From Azospirillum brasilense (lineage in GTDB: Bacteria; Pseudomonadota; Alphaproteobacteria; Azospirillales; Azospirillaceae), in contig NZ_QLKQ01000022.1 in assembly GCF_003349955.1 (NCBI RefSeq), positions 19,180 through 83,179 on the forward strand: DNA of 64,000 nucleotides, in the 5' to 3' direction. The notes under the pieces are model-generated. The model saw only the letters and a program-made list of their open reading frames with translations. It made no database searches and had not been told where the DNA came from. How positions within the stretch are numbered: position 1 is the stretch's first letter; every line of letters starts with the position of its first letter. Of the stretch, positions 47,428-57,739 are shown piece by piece. The position numbers and the translations under genes are program-made.

Positions 47428-48039
47428 TCAGCGACCGCCGGCGGCGGCCCGGCGCGGGGCGCGCGCGGCCTCTTCCGGCGGGGCGGAGCGGCGGAAGGTG
47501 CTGAGTTCGGGGATGCGGTTCACCGACAGGCCGGCGACCCGGCAGGGCACCACCTCCAACACCTGAAATCCGGCCTTGCGCGGGTAGCGGGCGCTGACGC
47601 GCTCGCGCACCTCCCGTTCCGTTTCGGCGGTCAGGAGACAGCGGCGGATGCCCACCCAGCCGCGTTGTCCCGTCATCACCGTGGCGTCGCTCGGCACGTG
47701 GCGCACCGCGGCCTCCCAGAACCGGCCCGGACGGGGTTCGGAGCGGTCGAACACATGATAGCGCACGACCGGCGCGGTCTGCCTCGCCTCCAGTTCGTTC
47801 AGGGCGGCCTGCATGTCCTGTTCCGCCTTCTGGGCGCGCTTCTCGGCCTCGGCGTGCTTCTGGGTGATCTGGGAATAGGCGGTGGCGATGTCCTCCACGT
47901 CCTTCCCCACCTCCTCCATCTTCTCGCGGATGCGGATCTGGGCCTGCCGCAGACCTTCCAACTGCCGCCGCCAATAGCGGTTGGACAGCACCGTCAGCAC
48001 CATCAGCCCGAGGCTGAGGTAGAGCATCATCCCGGTCAT
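47428..48039 (-). CDS. Membrane-anchored coiled-coil protein, function unknown
   Basis: Protein of 203 residues. An N-terminal hydrophobic segment (MMLYLSLGLMVLTVL, 4-18) is followed by a coiled coil rich in Gln, Glu, Lys and Ala (about 25-87), then a mixed domain with VRYHVFDRSEPRPGRFWEA and a basic C-terminal tail (RRAAAGGR). It starts inside the stop of the gene at 48036-48596 (4-bp overlap) and so is coupled to it. I do not recognise a family. The layout resembles small single-pass partners of envelope complexes. Confidence 0.68.
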   Translation of the reverse strand: MTGMMLYLSLGLMVLTVLSNRYWRRQLEGLRQAQIRIREKMEEVGKDVEDIATAYSQITQKHAEAEKRAQKAEQDMQAALNELEARQTAPVVRYHVFDRSEPRPGRFWEAAVRHVPSDATVMTGQRGWVGIRRCLLTAETEREVRERVSARYPRKAGFQVLEVVPCRVAGLSVNRIPELSTFRRSAPPEEAARAPRRAAAGGR

Positions 48040-48596
48040 GCCGCCTCTCCTTGCGCGTCGGGGTCGGGCGCCTGGGCGAGCGGGACGACCATGGTCGGCA
48101 GGACGCCGTTCTTGACGGTGAAGGCGACGCGCGCCATGGCCGCCGCCTGATCGGCCGAATAGGTCCAGACATGGGCGACGTTGGAGTAGCTCCAGATCTG
48201 GCGGGCGAAAATCACATCGCGCCGTTCGATGGCGGGGAATTCGTCCTGCACGGTCAGCCGGACCCAGAAGGCGCTGGCCTCCTCCCCATCGCCCAGCTCG
48301 TGCACGAACTCCACCTTGGTCAGTTCAAGCGCCCGGATTTCCGACAGCGCCTTCTGCCGCCGCCCGTTGCATTCGGTGGTGCGGGCCAGGAAGGCCGTCA
48401 TCTCCTCCTGCCGCTGCTCCAGCTTGCGGCCCCATTCGCCCAGCGCGGTCTTCTTCCGGTCGTGCTGGCGCATCATCATGGTCTGGCGCGCCTTCTCCGA
48501 CGTGATCTGCCCGACGTCGATGACGATGGACAGGCCGAGCGCCGCGGCGCTGGTGACCAGCAGAAGCATGCCCAGGAACTCGGCCGATAGAACCAT
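48036..48596 (-). CDS. Membrane-anchored coiled-coil protein, first gene of the pair
   Basis: Protein of 186 residues with an N-terminal hydrophobic segment (FLGMLLLVTSAAALGLSIVI, 7-26), a charged helical stretch (about 32-92, KARQTMMMRQHDRKKT then EEMTAFLARTTEC) and a compact C-terminal domain with FVHELGDGEEASAFWVRLTVQDEF (about 97-120). Its topology matches its downstream partner, and the two overlap by 4 bp, so they probably act together at the inner membrane. Function unknown. Confidence 0.68.
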   Translation of the reverse strand: MVLSAEFLGMLLLVTSAAALGLSIVIDVGQITSEKARQTMMMRQHDRKKTALGEWGRKLEQRQEEMTAFLARTTECNGRRQKALSEIRALELTKVEFVHELGDGEEASAFWVRLTVQDEFPAIERRDVIFARQIWSYSNVAHVWTYSADQAAAMARVAFTVKNGVLPTMVVPLAQAPDPDAQGEAA

Positions 48597-48809
48597 TGGT
48601 GTACCTTATGGTTGCGGCGGAAGCTTCGCGTCTCCTTTATTGAGGACCGGGTTTCACGGCTTGGCATTGCGGTATTCCGTCGCACGGCCCGCCGCATGCA
48701 GACGGGAATATGTCGCGCGGTTGCAACAAACGGTCGATCGGCCTGAATTCCATTGATCTTTTCGGACCCATGCGCAAGCGTTCGGCCACAATGTCGCAGT
48801 GCTTGGACA

Positions 48810-48847
48810 CAGTCCTGAAATGTTGCGCACCCCTGGTGACAGGACTG
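48810..48847. promoter_or_regulatory. Inverted repeat upstream of the cysteine hydrolase gene
   Basis: CAGTCCTG (48810-48817) and CAGGACTG (48840-48847) form an 8-bp dyad with a 22-nt loop, 28 bp before the start codon. It could be an operator or a leader hairpin. Nothing else supports a role. Confidence 0.35.
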
Positions 48848-48875
48848 ACATTTCCACCGTTTGAAGGGAGGACCC

Positions 48876-49628
48876 ATGCTGGACCTGATGACTCGCGGCG
48901 ACGAGGCGCTGGACACCATCCGCCGCACCTTTCCGGTGGCGCTCGGCGATTACGCGATGCCCGCCGGGGGCACCGGTCTGGTGATCATCGACGAGGTGAA
49001 GGGGTTTGCCGCCGTCGGTTGCGGTCCGCTCGCCCCGGCGGCCCCGAACGCCCAGGTGGACCGCATGATCGCCGAGACGGACCGGCTGGCCCGCCGCTTC
49101 GCCGGGGCCGGCTGGCCGATCTGCGTCTCGCTGGACCGCCACGCCCCGGACAGGCCGGAACCGCCCTATCCCCCGCACTGCCTGATCGGCACCGGCGATG
49201 ACGAGCTGGTGTCCGAACTGGCCTGGCTCGAGTCGGAGCCCTCGGCGACCCTGATCGCCAAGGACTGCATCAATTTCTTCATCGGCGCGATCGAAACGGA
49301 CGGCGCGGGCAAGGCCGGGCGCAACCGGCTGGTGGATTGGGTCAACGGCAACCGGCTGGCGTCGGTCGTCACCGTCGGCATCTGCACCGACGTGTGCGTG
49401 ATGGACTTTGTCCTGACCCTGCTGTCGGCACGCAACCACGGCATGATGCCGACGCTGAAGGACGTTGTGGTCTACGAGCCGGGTTGCGCCACCTACGACC
49501 TGACGGCGGAGACGGCGCGGGACCTCGGCCTGCCGGAGACGGTGGTCCATCCGCAGGAGCCGGCGCACCACATGGGGCTCTACATGATGGCGTCGCGCGG
49601 CGCGCTGCTGGCCGATACGCTGCGCTGA
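48876..49628 (+). CDS. Isochorismatase-like cysteine hydrolase
   Basis: Predicted amidohydrolase of 250 residues in the nicotinamidase/isochorismatase fold. The triad is visible: Asp in LVIIDEVKGF (about 39), Lys in LIAKDCINFF (about 128) and Cys in VGICTDVCVMD (about 172), with a cis-peptide-like VGICTD. The middle HAPDRPEPPYPPHCL could provide metal or substrate contacts, as in nicotinamidase. The substrate is not clear. GAAGGGAGGA precedes the ATG. A 38-bp hairpin-forming sequence lies 28 bp upstream (48810-48847). Confidence 0.82.
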   Translation: MLDLMTRGDEALDTIRRTFPVALGDYAMPAGGTGLVIIDEVKGFAAVGCGPLAPAAPNAQVDRMIAETDRLARRFAGAGWPICVSLDRHAPDRPEPPYPPHCLIGTGDDELVSELAWLESEPSATLIAKDCINFFIGAIETDGAGKAGRNRLVDWVNGNRLASVVTVGICTDVCVMDFVLTLLSARNHGMMPTLKDVVVYEPGCATYDLTAETARDLGLPETVVHPQEPAHHMGLYMMASRGALLADTLR

Positions 49629-49698
49629 AGCGCGGCGGGTCAGGGCTTTCGCTTTTTATCGGCGGCTCTGGTAACATCCCTGCGTGGCAAGGGTCCCG

Positions 49699-50943
49699 AT
49701 GGTTCAACCGGCTGTCCTGGGCCGGCGGAAACGGACGGGCGGTGCGGAGACGTCGCACGTGGAAGAGCGCTATCTGAGGGCGATCCGCAACGCGCTGGTC
49801 CGGCATCAGCAATGGCTGACGCGCGACCCCAGCATGAAGGGGCGCTGCGCCGACCTCAGCTTCCACAACCTGTCGGGCCTGGGCTTGCGCCGCATCAACC
49901 TCAGCAGCGCCAAGCTCAGCGGGGCGAATCTGAGCAGCGCCCGGCTGACCGGAGCCGACCTGTCGCGCACCGACCTGTTCGGCGCCGACCTGTCGAAGGC
50001 CGAGCTCACCGGCGCGTCCCTGGAAAGCGCCGACCTGCGCGGCGCGCGGGTGGAGGGCGCCACGCTGGAGGAGGCCAACCTGCGCGGCGCCGACCTGCGC
50101 AAGGGCATGATGCTGGGCGCCGACGAACGCAAGCCGGCGGGCAACGCCGACGGCAGCACCACCTTCATCGGGTCCAAGATGGCCCGCGCCATCCTGTCCG
50201 ACGCGCGTCTGGCGCAGTGCGACTTTTCCGGCTGTGATCTCTGCGGCGCGACCTTTTCCGGCAGCGACATGACCGGAACGATCCTGATCGGCGCCAATCT
50301 GATTGGCGCGGTGATGGAGCGGGTGGAGATGCAGGGCGCCCTGCTGTGCGGCGCCCGGCTGGACGACGAACTGCGCCAGACGCTGGAGCGGCGCGGCATC
50401 GACGTGGACGGCACCGGTCTGGTCAGCCTCGCCGGGCGGATGGCCGACAGCATTTCCGCCCACCAGCTTTGGGTCGAGCGCAACGCCGCCGCCGGGCAGC
50501 GGCTGGAGATGCAGCGCGTCGACCTGCGCGGCTACAACTTCGCCAACCAGCTCCTGGCCGGCAGCGTGATGCGCTTCTGCGGCTTGCGCGGGGCGGATTT
50601 CTCCGGGGCGAAGCTGGTGATGGCGGATCTGTCCTATTGCGACCTGCGCGAGGCGGACTTCACCAGCGCCGACCTGTCCGGCTGCAACCTGCGCGGCGCC
50701 AATCTGGCGGGGGCCAAGCTGTGGCGGGCGCGGCTGCGTCCGGTGGACCTCGCCGGGGACGGCAGCCGCCTGTGGCCGACCAACCTCGCCGAGGCCAGCC
50801 TGACCGGCGCCGACCTGCGCGACACCAGCCTCGCCCGCGCCATCCTGCACGGCACCGACCTGACGCGCATCCGCGCCACGGTGGAGACGCTGCGCGGCGC
50901 CGACCTGAGCTTCGCCGTCGGGGTCGAGCCGCAATACGCCTGA
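49699..50943 (+). CDS. Pentapeptide-repeat protein with two repeat blocks
   Basis: Protein of 414 residues forming two right-handed beta-helix blocks of A(D/N)LXX repeats. Block 1 (about 60-135) has SGANLSSARLTGADLSRTDL; after a short break comes a third stretch near 155-215. Block 2 (about 280-410) has LRGADFSGAKLVMADLSYCD and continues to ADLRDTSLARAILHG. Between them is a non-repeat spacer (about 222-270). The N-terminal 45 residues are helical (EERYLRAIRNALVRHQQWL). ATG 49699 has AAGGG upstream; GTG 49684 is possible. Function unknown; DNA-gyrase mimicry is known for only some family members. Confidence 0.82.
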   Translation: MVQPAVLGRRKRTGGAETSHVEERYLRAIRNALVRHQQWLTRDPSMKGRCADLSFHNLSGLGLRRINLSSAKLSGANLSSARLTGADLSRTDLFGADLSKAELTGASLESADLRGARVEGATLEEANLRGADLRKGMMLGADERKPAGNADGSTTFIGSKMARAILSDARLAQCDFSGCDLCGATFSGSDMTGTILIGANLIGAVMERVEMQGALLCGARLDDELRQTLERRGIDVDGTGLVSLAGRMADSISAHQLWVERNAAAGQRLEMQRVDLRGYNFANQLLAGSVMRFCGLRGADFSGAKLVMADLSYCDLREADFTSADLSGCNLRGANLAGAKLWRARLRPVDLAGDGSRLWPTNLAEASLTGADLRDTSLARAILHGTDLTRIRATVETLRGADLSFAVGVEPQYA

Positions 50944-50965
50944 GGGCTGGCACGCCTGAGAGTGG

Positions 50966-51958
50966 CTACGGGGCCTCCGCGATCCGGATTCGGCCCTGGA
51001 TGATGGCCTCGCGCGCCTCCTCCAGCCGGTCCCTCATGGCGGGGGTGACCAGCGCGCGGTTGTTGTCGTCCAGCGCGTAGTCGACGCCGCGCTCGGCCAG
51101 CCCCAAGGCGCGCGGGCCGGGGGTCCAGGCGCCGCTGCGCCCCTCGCCGAAGGCGCGCTCCACCGCCAGGTCCACCCGCTTGAGCATCGAGGTCAGGATG
51201 GTACCGGGGTAGAGGTGGTTCTGGTTGCTGTCCACCCCGATGGCGAAGCGCCCGCCGTCCTTGGCCGCCGCGAAGATGCCGAAGTTGGACACGCCGGCCC
51301 CGGCGAACACCACGTCGGCGCTGCGCTGGAACTGGGCCATCGCCACCTCGGCCCCGGTGGTGGGGTCGTTGAAGGCGGCGGGGGTGGTGCCGACGAAATT
51401 GACCAGCAGGCCGATGTCCGGACGGGCGTGGCGGGCGCCCTGCTGGAAGCCGGCGATGAATTTGCGGATCAGCGGGATGTCCAGCGCTCCGATGAAGCCG
51501 ATGGTTCCCGTCCGCGAGGCCATGGCCGCCAGCATACCGACGAGGAAGGAGCCCTCCTGCTCCTTGAAGGTCACGGACTGGACGTTCGGCGCCTCCACCA
51601 CCGCGTCGACGAGGGTGAAGCGGACGCCGGGATGTTTCGGGGCGAGGCTGGCAAGCGGCGCGGCGTAGTAGAAGCCGATCAGCGCGAGGTCGGTCACGCC
51701 GCGGCGCAGCAGGGCGGCGACCGCCTGCTCGAACTGCGCCGTGCTGGCCGGCAGATAGTCGCGGTAGGCGACCCCGGTGGCCTCCTTGAACCGCTCCGCC
51801 CCGGTGAAGGCGCCCTCGTTGAAGCTCTTGTCGAACTTTTGCCCCACCGCGTAGAGCAGCCCCGGCGCGAAGTCCTCCGCCCGCACCGGAGCGGCGAGCG
51901 CGGCGAGGCCGGCGGCGCCCAGCGCCAGGACGGAACGGCGGGAGGGGAGGGTCGTCAT
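50966..51958 (-). CDS. BMP-family substrate-binding protein (Tat signal)
   Basis: PnrA/BmpA-type periplasmic protein of 330 residues. The N-terminus is a good twin-arginine signal (SRRSVLALGAAGLAALAAP, cut near VRA at 27). Family marks are QKFDKSFNEGAFTGAERF (about 40-57), FKEQEGSFLVGMLAAMAS (about 133), VFAGAGVSNFGIFAAAK (about 216) and GVDSNQNHLYPG (about 239). Ligands in this family include nucleosides and purines. No transporter genes are adjacent. It converges on the pentapeptide gene and is divergent from the SDR. Confidence 0.85.
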   Translation of the reverse strand: MTTLPSRRSVLALGAAGLAALAAPVRAEDFAPGLLYAVGQKFDKSFNEGAFTGAERFKEATGVAYRDYLPASTAQFEQAVAALLRRGVTDLALIGFYYAAPLASLAPKHPGVRFTLVDAVVEAPNVQSVTFKEQEGSFLVGMLAAMASRTGTIGFIGALDIPLIRKFIAGFQQGARHARPDIGLLVNFVGTTPAAFNDPTTGAEVAMAQFQRSADVVFAGAGVSNFGIFAAAKDGGRFAIGVDSNQNHLYPGTILTSMLKRVDLAVERAFGEGRSGAWTPGPRALGLAERGVDYALDDNNRALVTPAMRDRLEEAREAIIQGRIRIAEAP

Positions 51959-52128
51959 CGGGCGGGCTTTTCCGAAAAGGACGGGCAAGCGCAGTCTAGA
52001 CGGGATGGCCGTATTGACGCATAGGTTAATTGAATGACGTGCGCGTCTGGACGAGTCCTGGGGGATGTGTGGTAGCATCGCCGGCAACAGGCCGGCTGCG
52101 GCGGAAGAACCATGGGGAGGGAAGCGAC

Positions 52129-52956
52129 ATGACGGACACACGCACGCTGAAGGGCAAGACCCTGTTCATCACCGGCGCCAGCCGGGGCATCGGCAAGGCG
52201 ATCGCGCTGCGCGCCGCCCGCGACGGCGCCAACGTCGTCATCGCCGCCAAGACGTCGGAACCGCACCCCAAGCTGCCCGGCACCATCTTCTCCGCCGCCG
52301 AGGAGGTCGAGGCCGCCGGCGGCAAGGCGCTGCCGATCCTCTGCGACATCCGCGACGACGCCCAGGTGGCCGAGGCGGTGGCCCGCACCGTGGAGACCTT
52401 CGGCGGCATCGACATCCTGGTCAACAACGCCAGCGCGATCAGCCTGACCGGCACGCTGGACACCCCGCTGAAGCGCTGGGACCTGATGATGGGGGTCAAC
52501 GGGCGCGGGACCTTCGCTTGCGCCCAGGCCTGCCTGCCGCATCTGCTGAAAGCCGGGAACCCGCACATCCTGACCCTGTCGCCGCCGCTGAATCTGAACC
52601 CGCGCTGGTTCCAGAACCACACCGCCTACACCATCGCCAAATACGCGATGAGCCTGTGCACGCTGGGCATGAGCGCCGAGTTCCGCGGCAAGGTCGCCGT
52701 GAATTCCCTGTGGCCGCGCACCATCATCGGCACGGCGGCCATCGCCATGCTGAAGGGCGCCGCCGAGTTCGACAATTGCCGCAAGCCGGAGATCCTGGCC
52801 GACGCCGCCCACGCCATCCTGACCCGTGACGCCAGGACCTGCACCGGACACTTCTTCATCGATGACGAGGTGCTGGCGGAGGAGGGCGTGACCGACCTGG
52901 AGCCCTACGCGGTCAAGCCGGGCGCCCCGCTGGCGCCGGACATCTTCCTGGATTGA
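52129..52956 (+). CDS. Short-chain dehydrogenase/reductase, HSDL2-like
   Basis: NAD(P)-dependent oxidoreductase of 275 residues. TGASRGIGKAIALRAARDGA (about 15-34) is the cofactor loop, ILVNNASAISLTGT (about 101) holds the NNA motif, and YTIAKYAMS (about 168) holds the catalytic Tyr and Lys. The insert AAKTSEPHPKLPGTIFSAAEE (about 39) and the LCDIRDD block are characteristic of hydroxysteroid-dehydrogenase-like 2 proteins, which act on unknown, possibly fatty, substrates. The ATG at 52129 follows GGGGAGGGAAG. Confidence 0.85.
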   Translation: MTDTRTLKGKTLFITGASRGIGKAIALRAARDGANVVIAAKTSEPHPKLPGTIFSAAEEVEAAGGKALPILCDIRDDAQVAEAVARTVETFGGIDILVNNASAISLTGTLDTPLKRWDLMMGVNGRGTFACAQACLPHLLKAGNPHILTLSPPLNLNPRWFQNHTAYTIAKYAMSLCTLGMSAEFRGKVAVNSLWPRTIIGTAAIAMLKGAAEFDNCRKPEILADAAHAILTRDARTCTGHFFIDDEVLAEEGVTDLEPYAVKPGAPLAPDIFLD

Positions 52957-53292
52957 AGGCGGTCCGGCGGGGCCGTGACGTCTGTCGGGGTGGCCGGGCC
53001 GTGGCTACCCCTTTTGCGTCCCGTGAACGCTCTTGGCGCAGAGCAGCGTTCCCACGATATCACAAGCATCGGCCGCCGGTTTCGATTACACTGCGGTTTG
53101 TTTGCTCCCCAAATCGAAAGGGACCCTTTTCGCCGATCGGCTGATCCCCGGATTCAATCCGCCAACCGGCAAGTGTCCGCACGTCCCTTTCCAGCTTGTT
53201 TTCACACACCGTCCGGTTGGGGCGGAGCGGATGCTCGAACAGCGTCAAACACTGAGCTTGTCCCAGAACAATCGGTTCATTCCGGAGCTCTT
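52957..53292. other. 336-bp gap, no gene recognised
   Basis: Its right half (about 53040-53280) is lower in GC than the flanks and probably holds the promoter of the small gene at 53293. Short open frames exist on both strands, but none has a good ribosome-binding site or recognisable protein. A small RNA cannot be excluded. Confidence 0.5.
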
Positions 53293-53550
53293 ATGACCAT
53301 CGAGCTGCACACCTTTACCGTTACCCTGAATCACTCGGAAGCAACGGCGTACAAGAGTCTGGCCGAGCATCGGGCCTGGGTCCGCACCGCGGTGTCCGAC
53401 CTGTCGGAGGCGCTGCGCACCTCCGGCATGGGCGCGGAGGCCCGCCTGCGCGGGCACGACCGCTGCGGCCACCTCGTCGTCGAGGCGACCGACACGGGTG
53501 CGAACTTCCTGCGCACCCTGCCGGCCATCGTCAGCGTGGAGGTCCACTGA
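53293..53550 (+). CDS. Small hypothetical protein (85 residues)
   Basis: A short frame with a good start (CCGGAG 7 bases before ATG) and high-GC codon use consistent with real coding. The sequence alternates beta strand (MTIELHTFTVTLNH), helix (SLAEHRAWVRTAVSDLSEALRTSG) and strands (RLRGHDRCGHLVVEATD; AIVSVEVH), suggesting a small alpha/beta sandwich. No signal peptide or family is recognised. A strong terminator follows at 53586. Confidence 0.6.
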   Translation: MTIELHTFTVTLNHSEATAYKSLAEHRAWVRTAVSDLSEALRTSGMGAEARLRGHDRCGHLVVEATDTGANFLRTLPAIVSVEVH

Positions 53551-53585
53551 CCGGCGAAGCGCAACGGTCCAGGGGACACTTTGAA

Positions 53586-53615
53586 AGGGGCCGGAGCGGA
53601 AACGCTCCGGCCCCT
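53586..53615. terminator. Bidirectional terminator between convergent genes
   Basis: A perfect 12-bp stem, AGGGGCCGGAGC and GCTCCGGCCCCT, with a 6-nt loop, lies 35 bp after the small gene and 23 bp after the argE-like gene on the other strand. Confidence 0.75.
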
Positions 53616-53637
53616 CCGCGTTGCAGGCCCTTTTGCT

Positions 53638-54834
53638 TTACAGGCCCTTCTTCGCGGCGTCCCTCAGCCGGTGCAGGAAACGCTCGGCGCGGGCGAGTTC
53701 GCTCAGCTCCACATACTCGTCGGGTTTGTGGGCCTGCTCGATGTCACCGGGGCCGCAGACCACGGCGGGAATGTTGGCGATGCTGGTGAACAGCGCGCCC
53801 TCCGTGCCGAAGGCCACCTTGCCATGGCCGTTCTGCTCGGCGAGGTTCTTGACCAGAGTCACCTCCTCCGACTCCGGCGGGGTGTCGAGCGCCGGGCTGT
53901 CCGACAGGGTTTCCCAGGAGAAGCCGGCGTCGGGACGGACGGCGCGCATCTCCGGCTCCAGCGTCTTGGCGAAGTCGCGCAGCTCCTTCAGCATCGGCGC
54001 CACGGGATGGTCGGCGAGATGCCGGATCTCGAACTCGAAGGCGGCGTCGGAGGGGACGATGTTGCGGGCGGTGCCGCCCTCCATCACCCCGGTGTGCACC
54101 GTGGTGAAGGGCACGTCGTAATCGTAATCGAACGGCCCCTGCTCGGCGAAGCGGCGGCCCATGCCGCGCAGGAAGGACACCAACTCCGCCGCGTATTCCA
54201 CGGCGTTCACCCCCTGCGGGGCGAGCGAGGAGTGGCAGGCGTGGCCGTGGACTCGGCAGCGCATCGCCACCTTGCCCTTGTGGCCGACGATCACCCGCAT
54301 CCGCGTCGGCTCCCCGACGACGCACAGGCGCGGCTTCACCGCCATCCCGGCGAGCTGGGTCAGCAGGCCGGGCACGCCGAGGCAGCCCAGTTCCTCGTCG
54401 TAGGAGAAGGCGTAATGGACCGGCGTCGTCAGGTTGGCGGCCAGGAAATCCGGCGCCATGGCCAGCGCCGCCGCGATGAAGCCCTTCATGTCCGCCGTGC
54501 CGCGCCCGAACAGCTTGCCGTCGCGCTCCGTCAGGGTGAAGGGATCGCTGGACCAGTCCTGGTCGTCCACCGGCACCACGTCGGTGTGGCCGGACAGGCA
54601 GACGCCGCCGCGGTCCATCGGTCCGATGGTGGCGTAGAGGTTGGCCTTGGTCCGCTCCTCGTTGAACACCAGCGTGCTGGACACGCCCAGCGCCGCCAGA
54701 TGGTCGCGGATGTAGTGGATCAGGTCGAGGTTTGAGTTGCGGCTGGTCGTGTCGAAGGCGATCAGGTCGCGCAGCAGCTCCAGCGTGCGCGGGCTGCACG
54801 CGGATGGGCCGGCGGGATCGGGTGAGGGCATCAT
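53638..54834 (-). CDS. argE: Acetylornithine deacetylase-like M20 peptidase
   Basis: Zinc-dependent hydrolase of 398 residues of the ArgE/DapE/M20 family. Zinc-binding motifs are SGHTDVVPVDD (about 80-90), FGRGTADMKGF, YDEELGCLGVPG with the base-acting Glu pair, and GEPTRMRVIVGHKG (about 173). ArgE would give ornithine from N-acetylornithine. However, this gene overlaps dppF by 4 bp at the end of a peptide-transporter operon, so deacylating or cleaving an imported N-acyl amino acid or peptide is at least as likely. Confidence 0.85.
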   Translation of the reverse strand: MMPSPDPAGPSACSPRTLELLRDLIAFDTTSRNSNLDLIHYIRDHLAALGVSSTLVFNEERTKANLYATIGPMDRGGVCLSGHTDVVPVDDQDWSSDPFTLTERDGKLFGRGTADMKGFIAAALAMAPDFLAANLTTPVHYAFSYDEELGCLGVPGLLTQLAGMAVKPRLCVVGEPTRMRVIVGHKGKVAMRCRVHGHACHSSLAPQGVNAVEYAAELVSFLRGMGRRFAEQGPFDYDYDVPFTTVHTGVMEGGTARNIVPSDAAFEFEIRHLADHPVAPMLKELRDFAKTLEPEMRAVRPDAGFSWETLSDSPALDTPPESEEVTLVKNLAEQNGHGKVAFGTEGALFTSIANIPAVVCGPGDIEQAHKPDEYVELSELARAERFLHRLRDAAKKGL

Positions 54835-55834
54835 GGACCTGTGGTTTCGTTCAGATGGCAGGCGGACCAGCGCCGGGGCGCGATCGCGCGCAGGGCCGGG
54901 CGTTCCGCCGAACAACGTGGCATCGCGTGCGGACAGCGCGGGTGAAAGGCGCAGCCCGCCGGCGGGTCGAGGGGCGATGGAATCTCTCCGCGGATCGGCG
55001 CGAACCGCCGCTTCTCCACGGACACGCGCGGCGCCTCGTCCAACAGCGCCTTGGCATAGGGATGATTGGGTTTGTCGAACAGCTCCGGTGTCGGGGCCAA
55101 CTCCACGATCCGTCCAAGATACATGATCGCGGTGCGGTCGGAAATGTGTTCCACGACGCCCAGGTCGTGGCTGATGAAGAGATAGGTCAGCGAAAGCTCT
55201 TCGCGCAGGCGCATGAACAGGTTGATGATCTGCGCCTGGATCGACACGTCGAGCGCCGCCACCGACTCGTCGCAGACCAGCACGTCCGGCTTCACCGCCA
55301 GGGCGCGGGCGATGCCGATGCGCTGCCTCTGCCCGCCGGAGAACTGGTGCGGGTAGCGCCGCAGATAGGCGGGGTCCAGCCCGACCTGCCGCAGGGTCGC
55401 GGCCACATAGTCCTCCGCCTGCCGCCGGGGAACGAGCCCGTGGACCACCGGCGCCTCCCCGACGATGTCGGCCACGCGCAGGCGCGGGTTGAGCGAGGCC
55501 ATGGGGTCCTGGAAGACCATCTGGATCTTCAGGTTGGCGTGGTGGCGGTCGGCCGGCGACAACTCCCGCAGGTCGCGGCCGCGCCAGCGCAGGGTGCCGG
55601 CGCTCGGCGGCAGGATGCCGGCGACCATGCGGCCCAGGGTGCTCTTGCCGCAGCCGGACTCGCCGACCAGCCCGACCACCTCGCCCTCGGCGATGGACAG
55701 GTCCACGCCGCTGACCGCCTGCACCGCCCGGTCGTCGACGGCCGCTCCCAGCCGGCGGGCGAAACGCTCCACCACGTCCAGCTTGCGGGAGAAGCGCTTG
55801 GTCAGGCCGTCCAGTTCGATGATGGGAGCGGCGG

Positions 55835-55838
<4 letters not shown>
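54831..55838 (-). CDS. dppF: Peptide ABC transporter ATP-binding protein, DppF/OppF type
   Basis: Second ATPase of the peptide importer, 335 residues. Walker A GESGCGKST (about 59-67), signature FSGGQRQRIGIARAL (about 168), Walker B VLVCDESVAALDVS (about 187) and the H-loop FISHDLGVVEH. The C-terminal oligopeptide-transporter extension with cysteines is present (GCAFHPRCPHAMPRC). It overlaps dppD (ATGA) and the argE-like gene (ATGA), so four or more proteins are made from one coupled message. Confidence 0.92.
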
Positions 55839-56824
<986 letters not shown>

Positions 56825-56836
56825 CGCGCGCCCCTC

Positions 56837-57739
56837 CTAATGGTTCAGGCGTGGGTTGAGGACGTCGCGCAGCCGGTCCCCGACCAGATTGATCGCCACG
56901 ATGGTGACCAGCAGGGCGAGGCCGGGGAACAGGCTGACCCAGTAGTCGCCCGACAGCATGTACTGGTAGCCCGACGCGATCAGCATCCCCAGCGACGGCT
57001 GGGTCACCGGCACGCCGACACCGAGGAAGCTCAGCGTCGCCTCCAGCGCGATGGCGTGGGCGACCTGCACCGTCGCCACCACGATCAGCGGCGGCAGGCA
57101 ATTGGGCAGCAGATGGCGCATCATGATCCGGCGGTGGGGCAGGGCAAGGCACTGCGCGGCCTCGATGTATTCCTTGCGCCGCTCCACCAGGGCGGAGCCG
57201 CGGATGGTGCGCGCGTAGTAGGCCCACTGCACGGCGGCCAGCGCGACGATCACCTTATCGACCCCCTTGCCCAGCAGGGCCAGCAGGATCAGCGCGATCA
57301 GGATGGCCGGGAAGGAGAGCTGGATGTCGACCAGCCGCATGACCAGCCCGTCCACCCGGTCCCCGGCATAGGCGGCAAGCAGCCCGACCGCCACCCCGAC
57401 GGCGAGAGCGATCAGCGTGGCGACCACCCCGACCAGCAGGCTGGTGCGCAGGCCGAAGACGATGGCCGACAGCATGTCGCGCCCCTGGTCGTCGGTGCCC
57501 AGCCAATAGGTCCAGCCGCTGCCGCCCAGCGATCCCGGCGCCATCATGCCGTCGAGGATGTCCAGCTGGGCGAGGTCGTAGGGGTCCTGCGGCACCACCC
57601 AGCGGGCGAGCAGGGCGGCGAGCACGATCAGCACCAGCACCGCCAGCCCGGCCAGCGCCGTGCGCGACCGCGCGAAGTCCCGCGCCAGCCGCAGGAAGGG
57701 GGTTTCGACCGGCGGGGCCTTGGCAACGGCGCTGCTCAT
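56837..57739 (-). CDS. dppC: Peptide ABC transporter permease, DppC type
   Basis: Inner-membrane permease of 300 residues with six hydrophobic segments. The N-terminal OppC-type segment (RTALAGLAVLVLIVLAALLA), LGTDDQGRDMLSAIVFG (about 80), the EAA loop EYIEAAQCLALPHRRIMMRHLLP (about 192) and LSFLGVGVP (about 238) are typical. Its start overlaps the dppB stop by 4 bp. Confidence 0.92.
   Translation of the reverse strand: MSSAVAKAPPVETPFLRLARDFARSRTALAGLAVLVLIVLAALLARWVVPQDPYDLAQLDILDGMMAPGSLGGSGWTYWLGTDDQGRDMLSAIVFGLRTSLLVGVVATLIALAVGVAVGLLAAYAGDRVDGLVMRLVDIQLSFPAILIALILLALLGKGVDKVIVALAAVQWAYYARTIRGSALVERRKEYIEAAQCLALPHRRIMMRHLLPNCLPPLIVVATVQVAHAIALEATLSFLGVGVPVTQPSLGMLIASGYQYMLSGDYWVSLFPGLALLVTIVAINLVGDRLRDVLNPRLNH

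Noticed and set aside
52957..53292. Possible gene in the 336-bp gap
   Set aside because: Open frames here lack ribosome-binding sites and protein-like composition; the lower GC content is better explained as a promoter region.
53638..54834. DapE (succinyl-diaminopimelate desuccinylase) as the identity of the M20 gene
   Set aside because: The motif spacing and the YDEELGC and GEPTRMRVIVGHKG blocks fit ArgE-type proteins better; DapE is still in the same superfamily.
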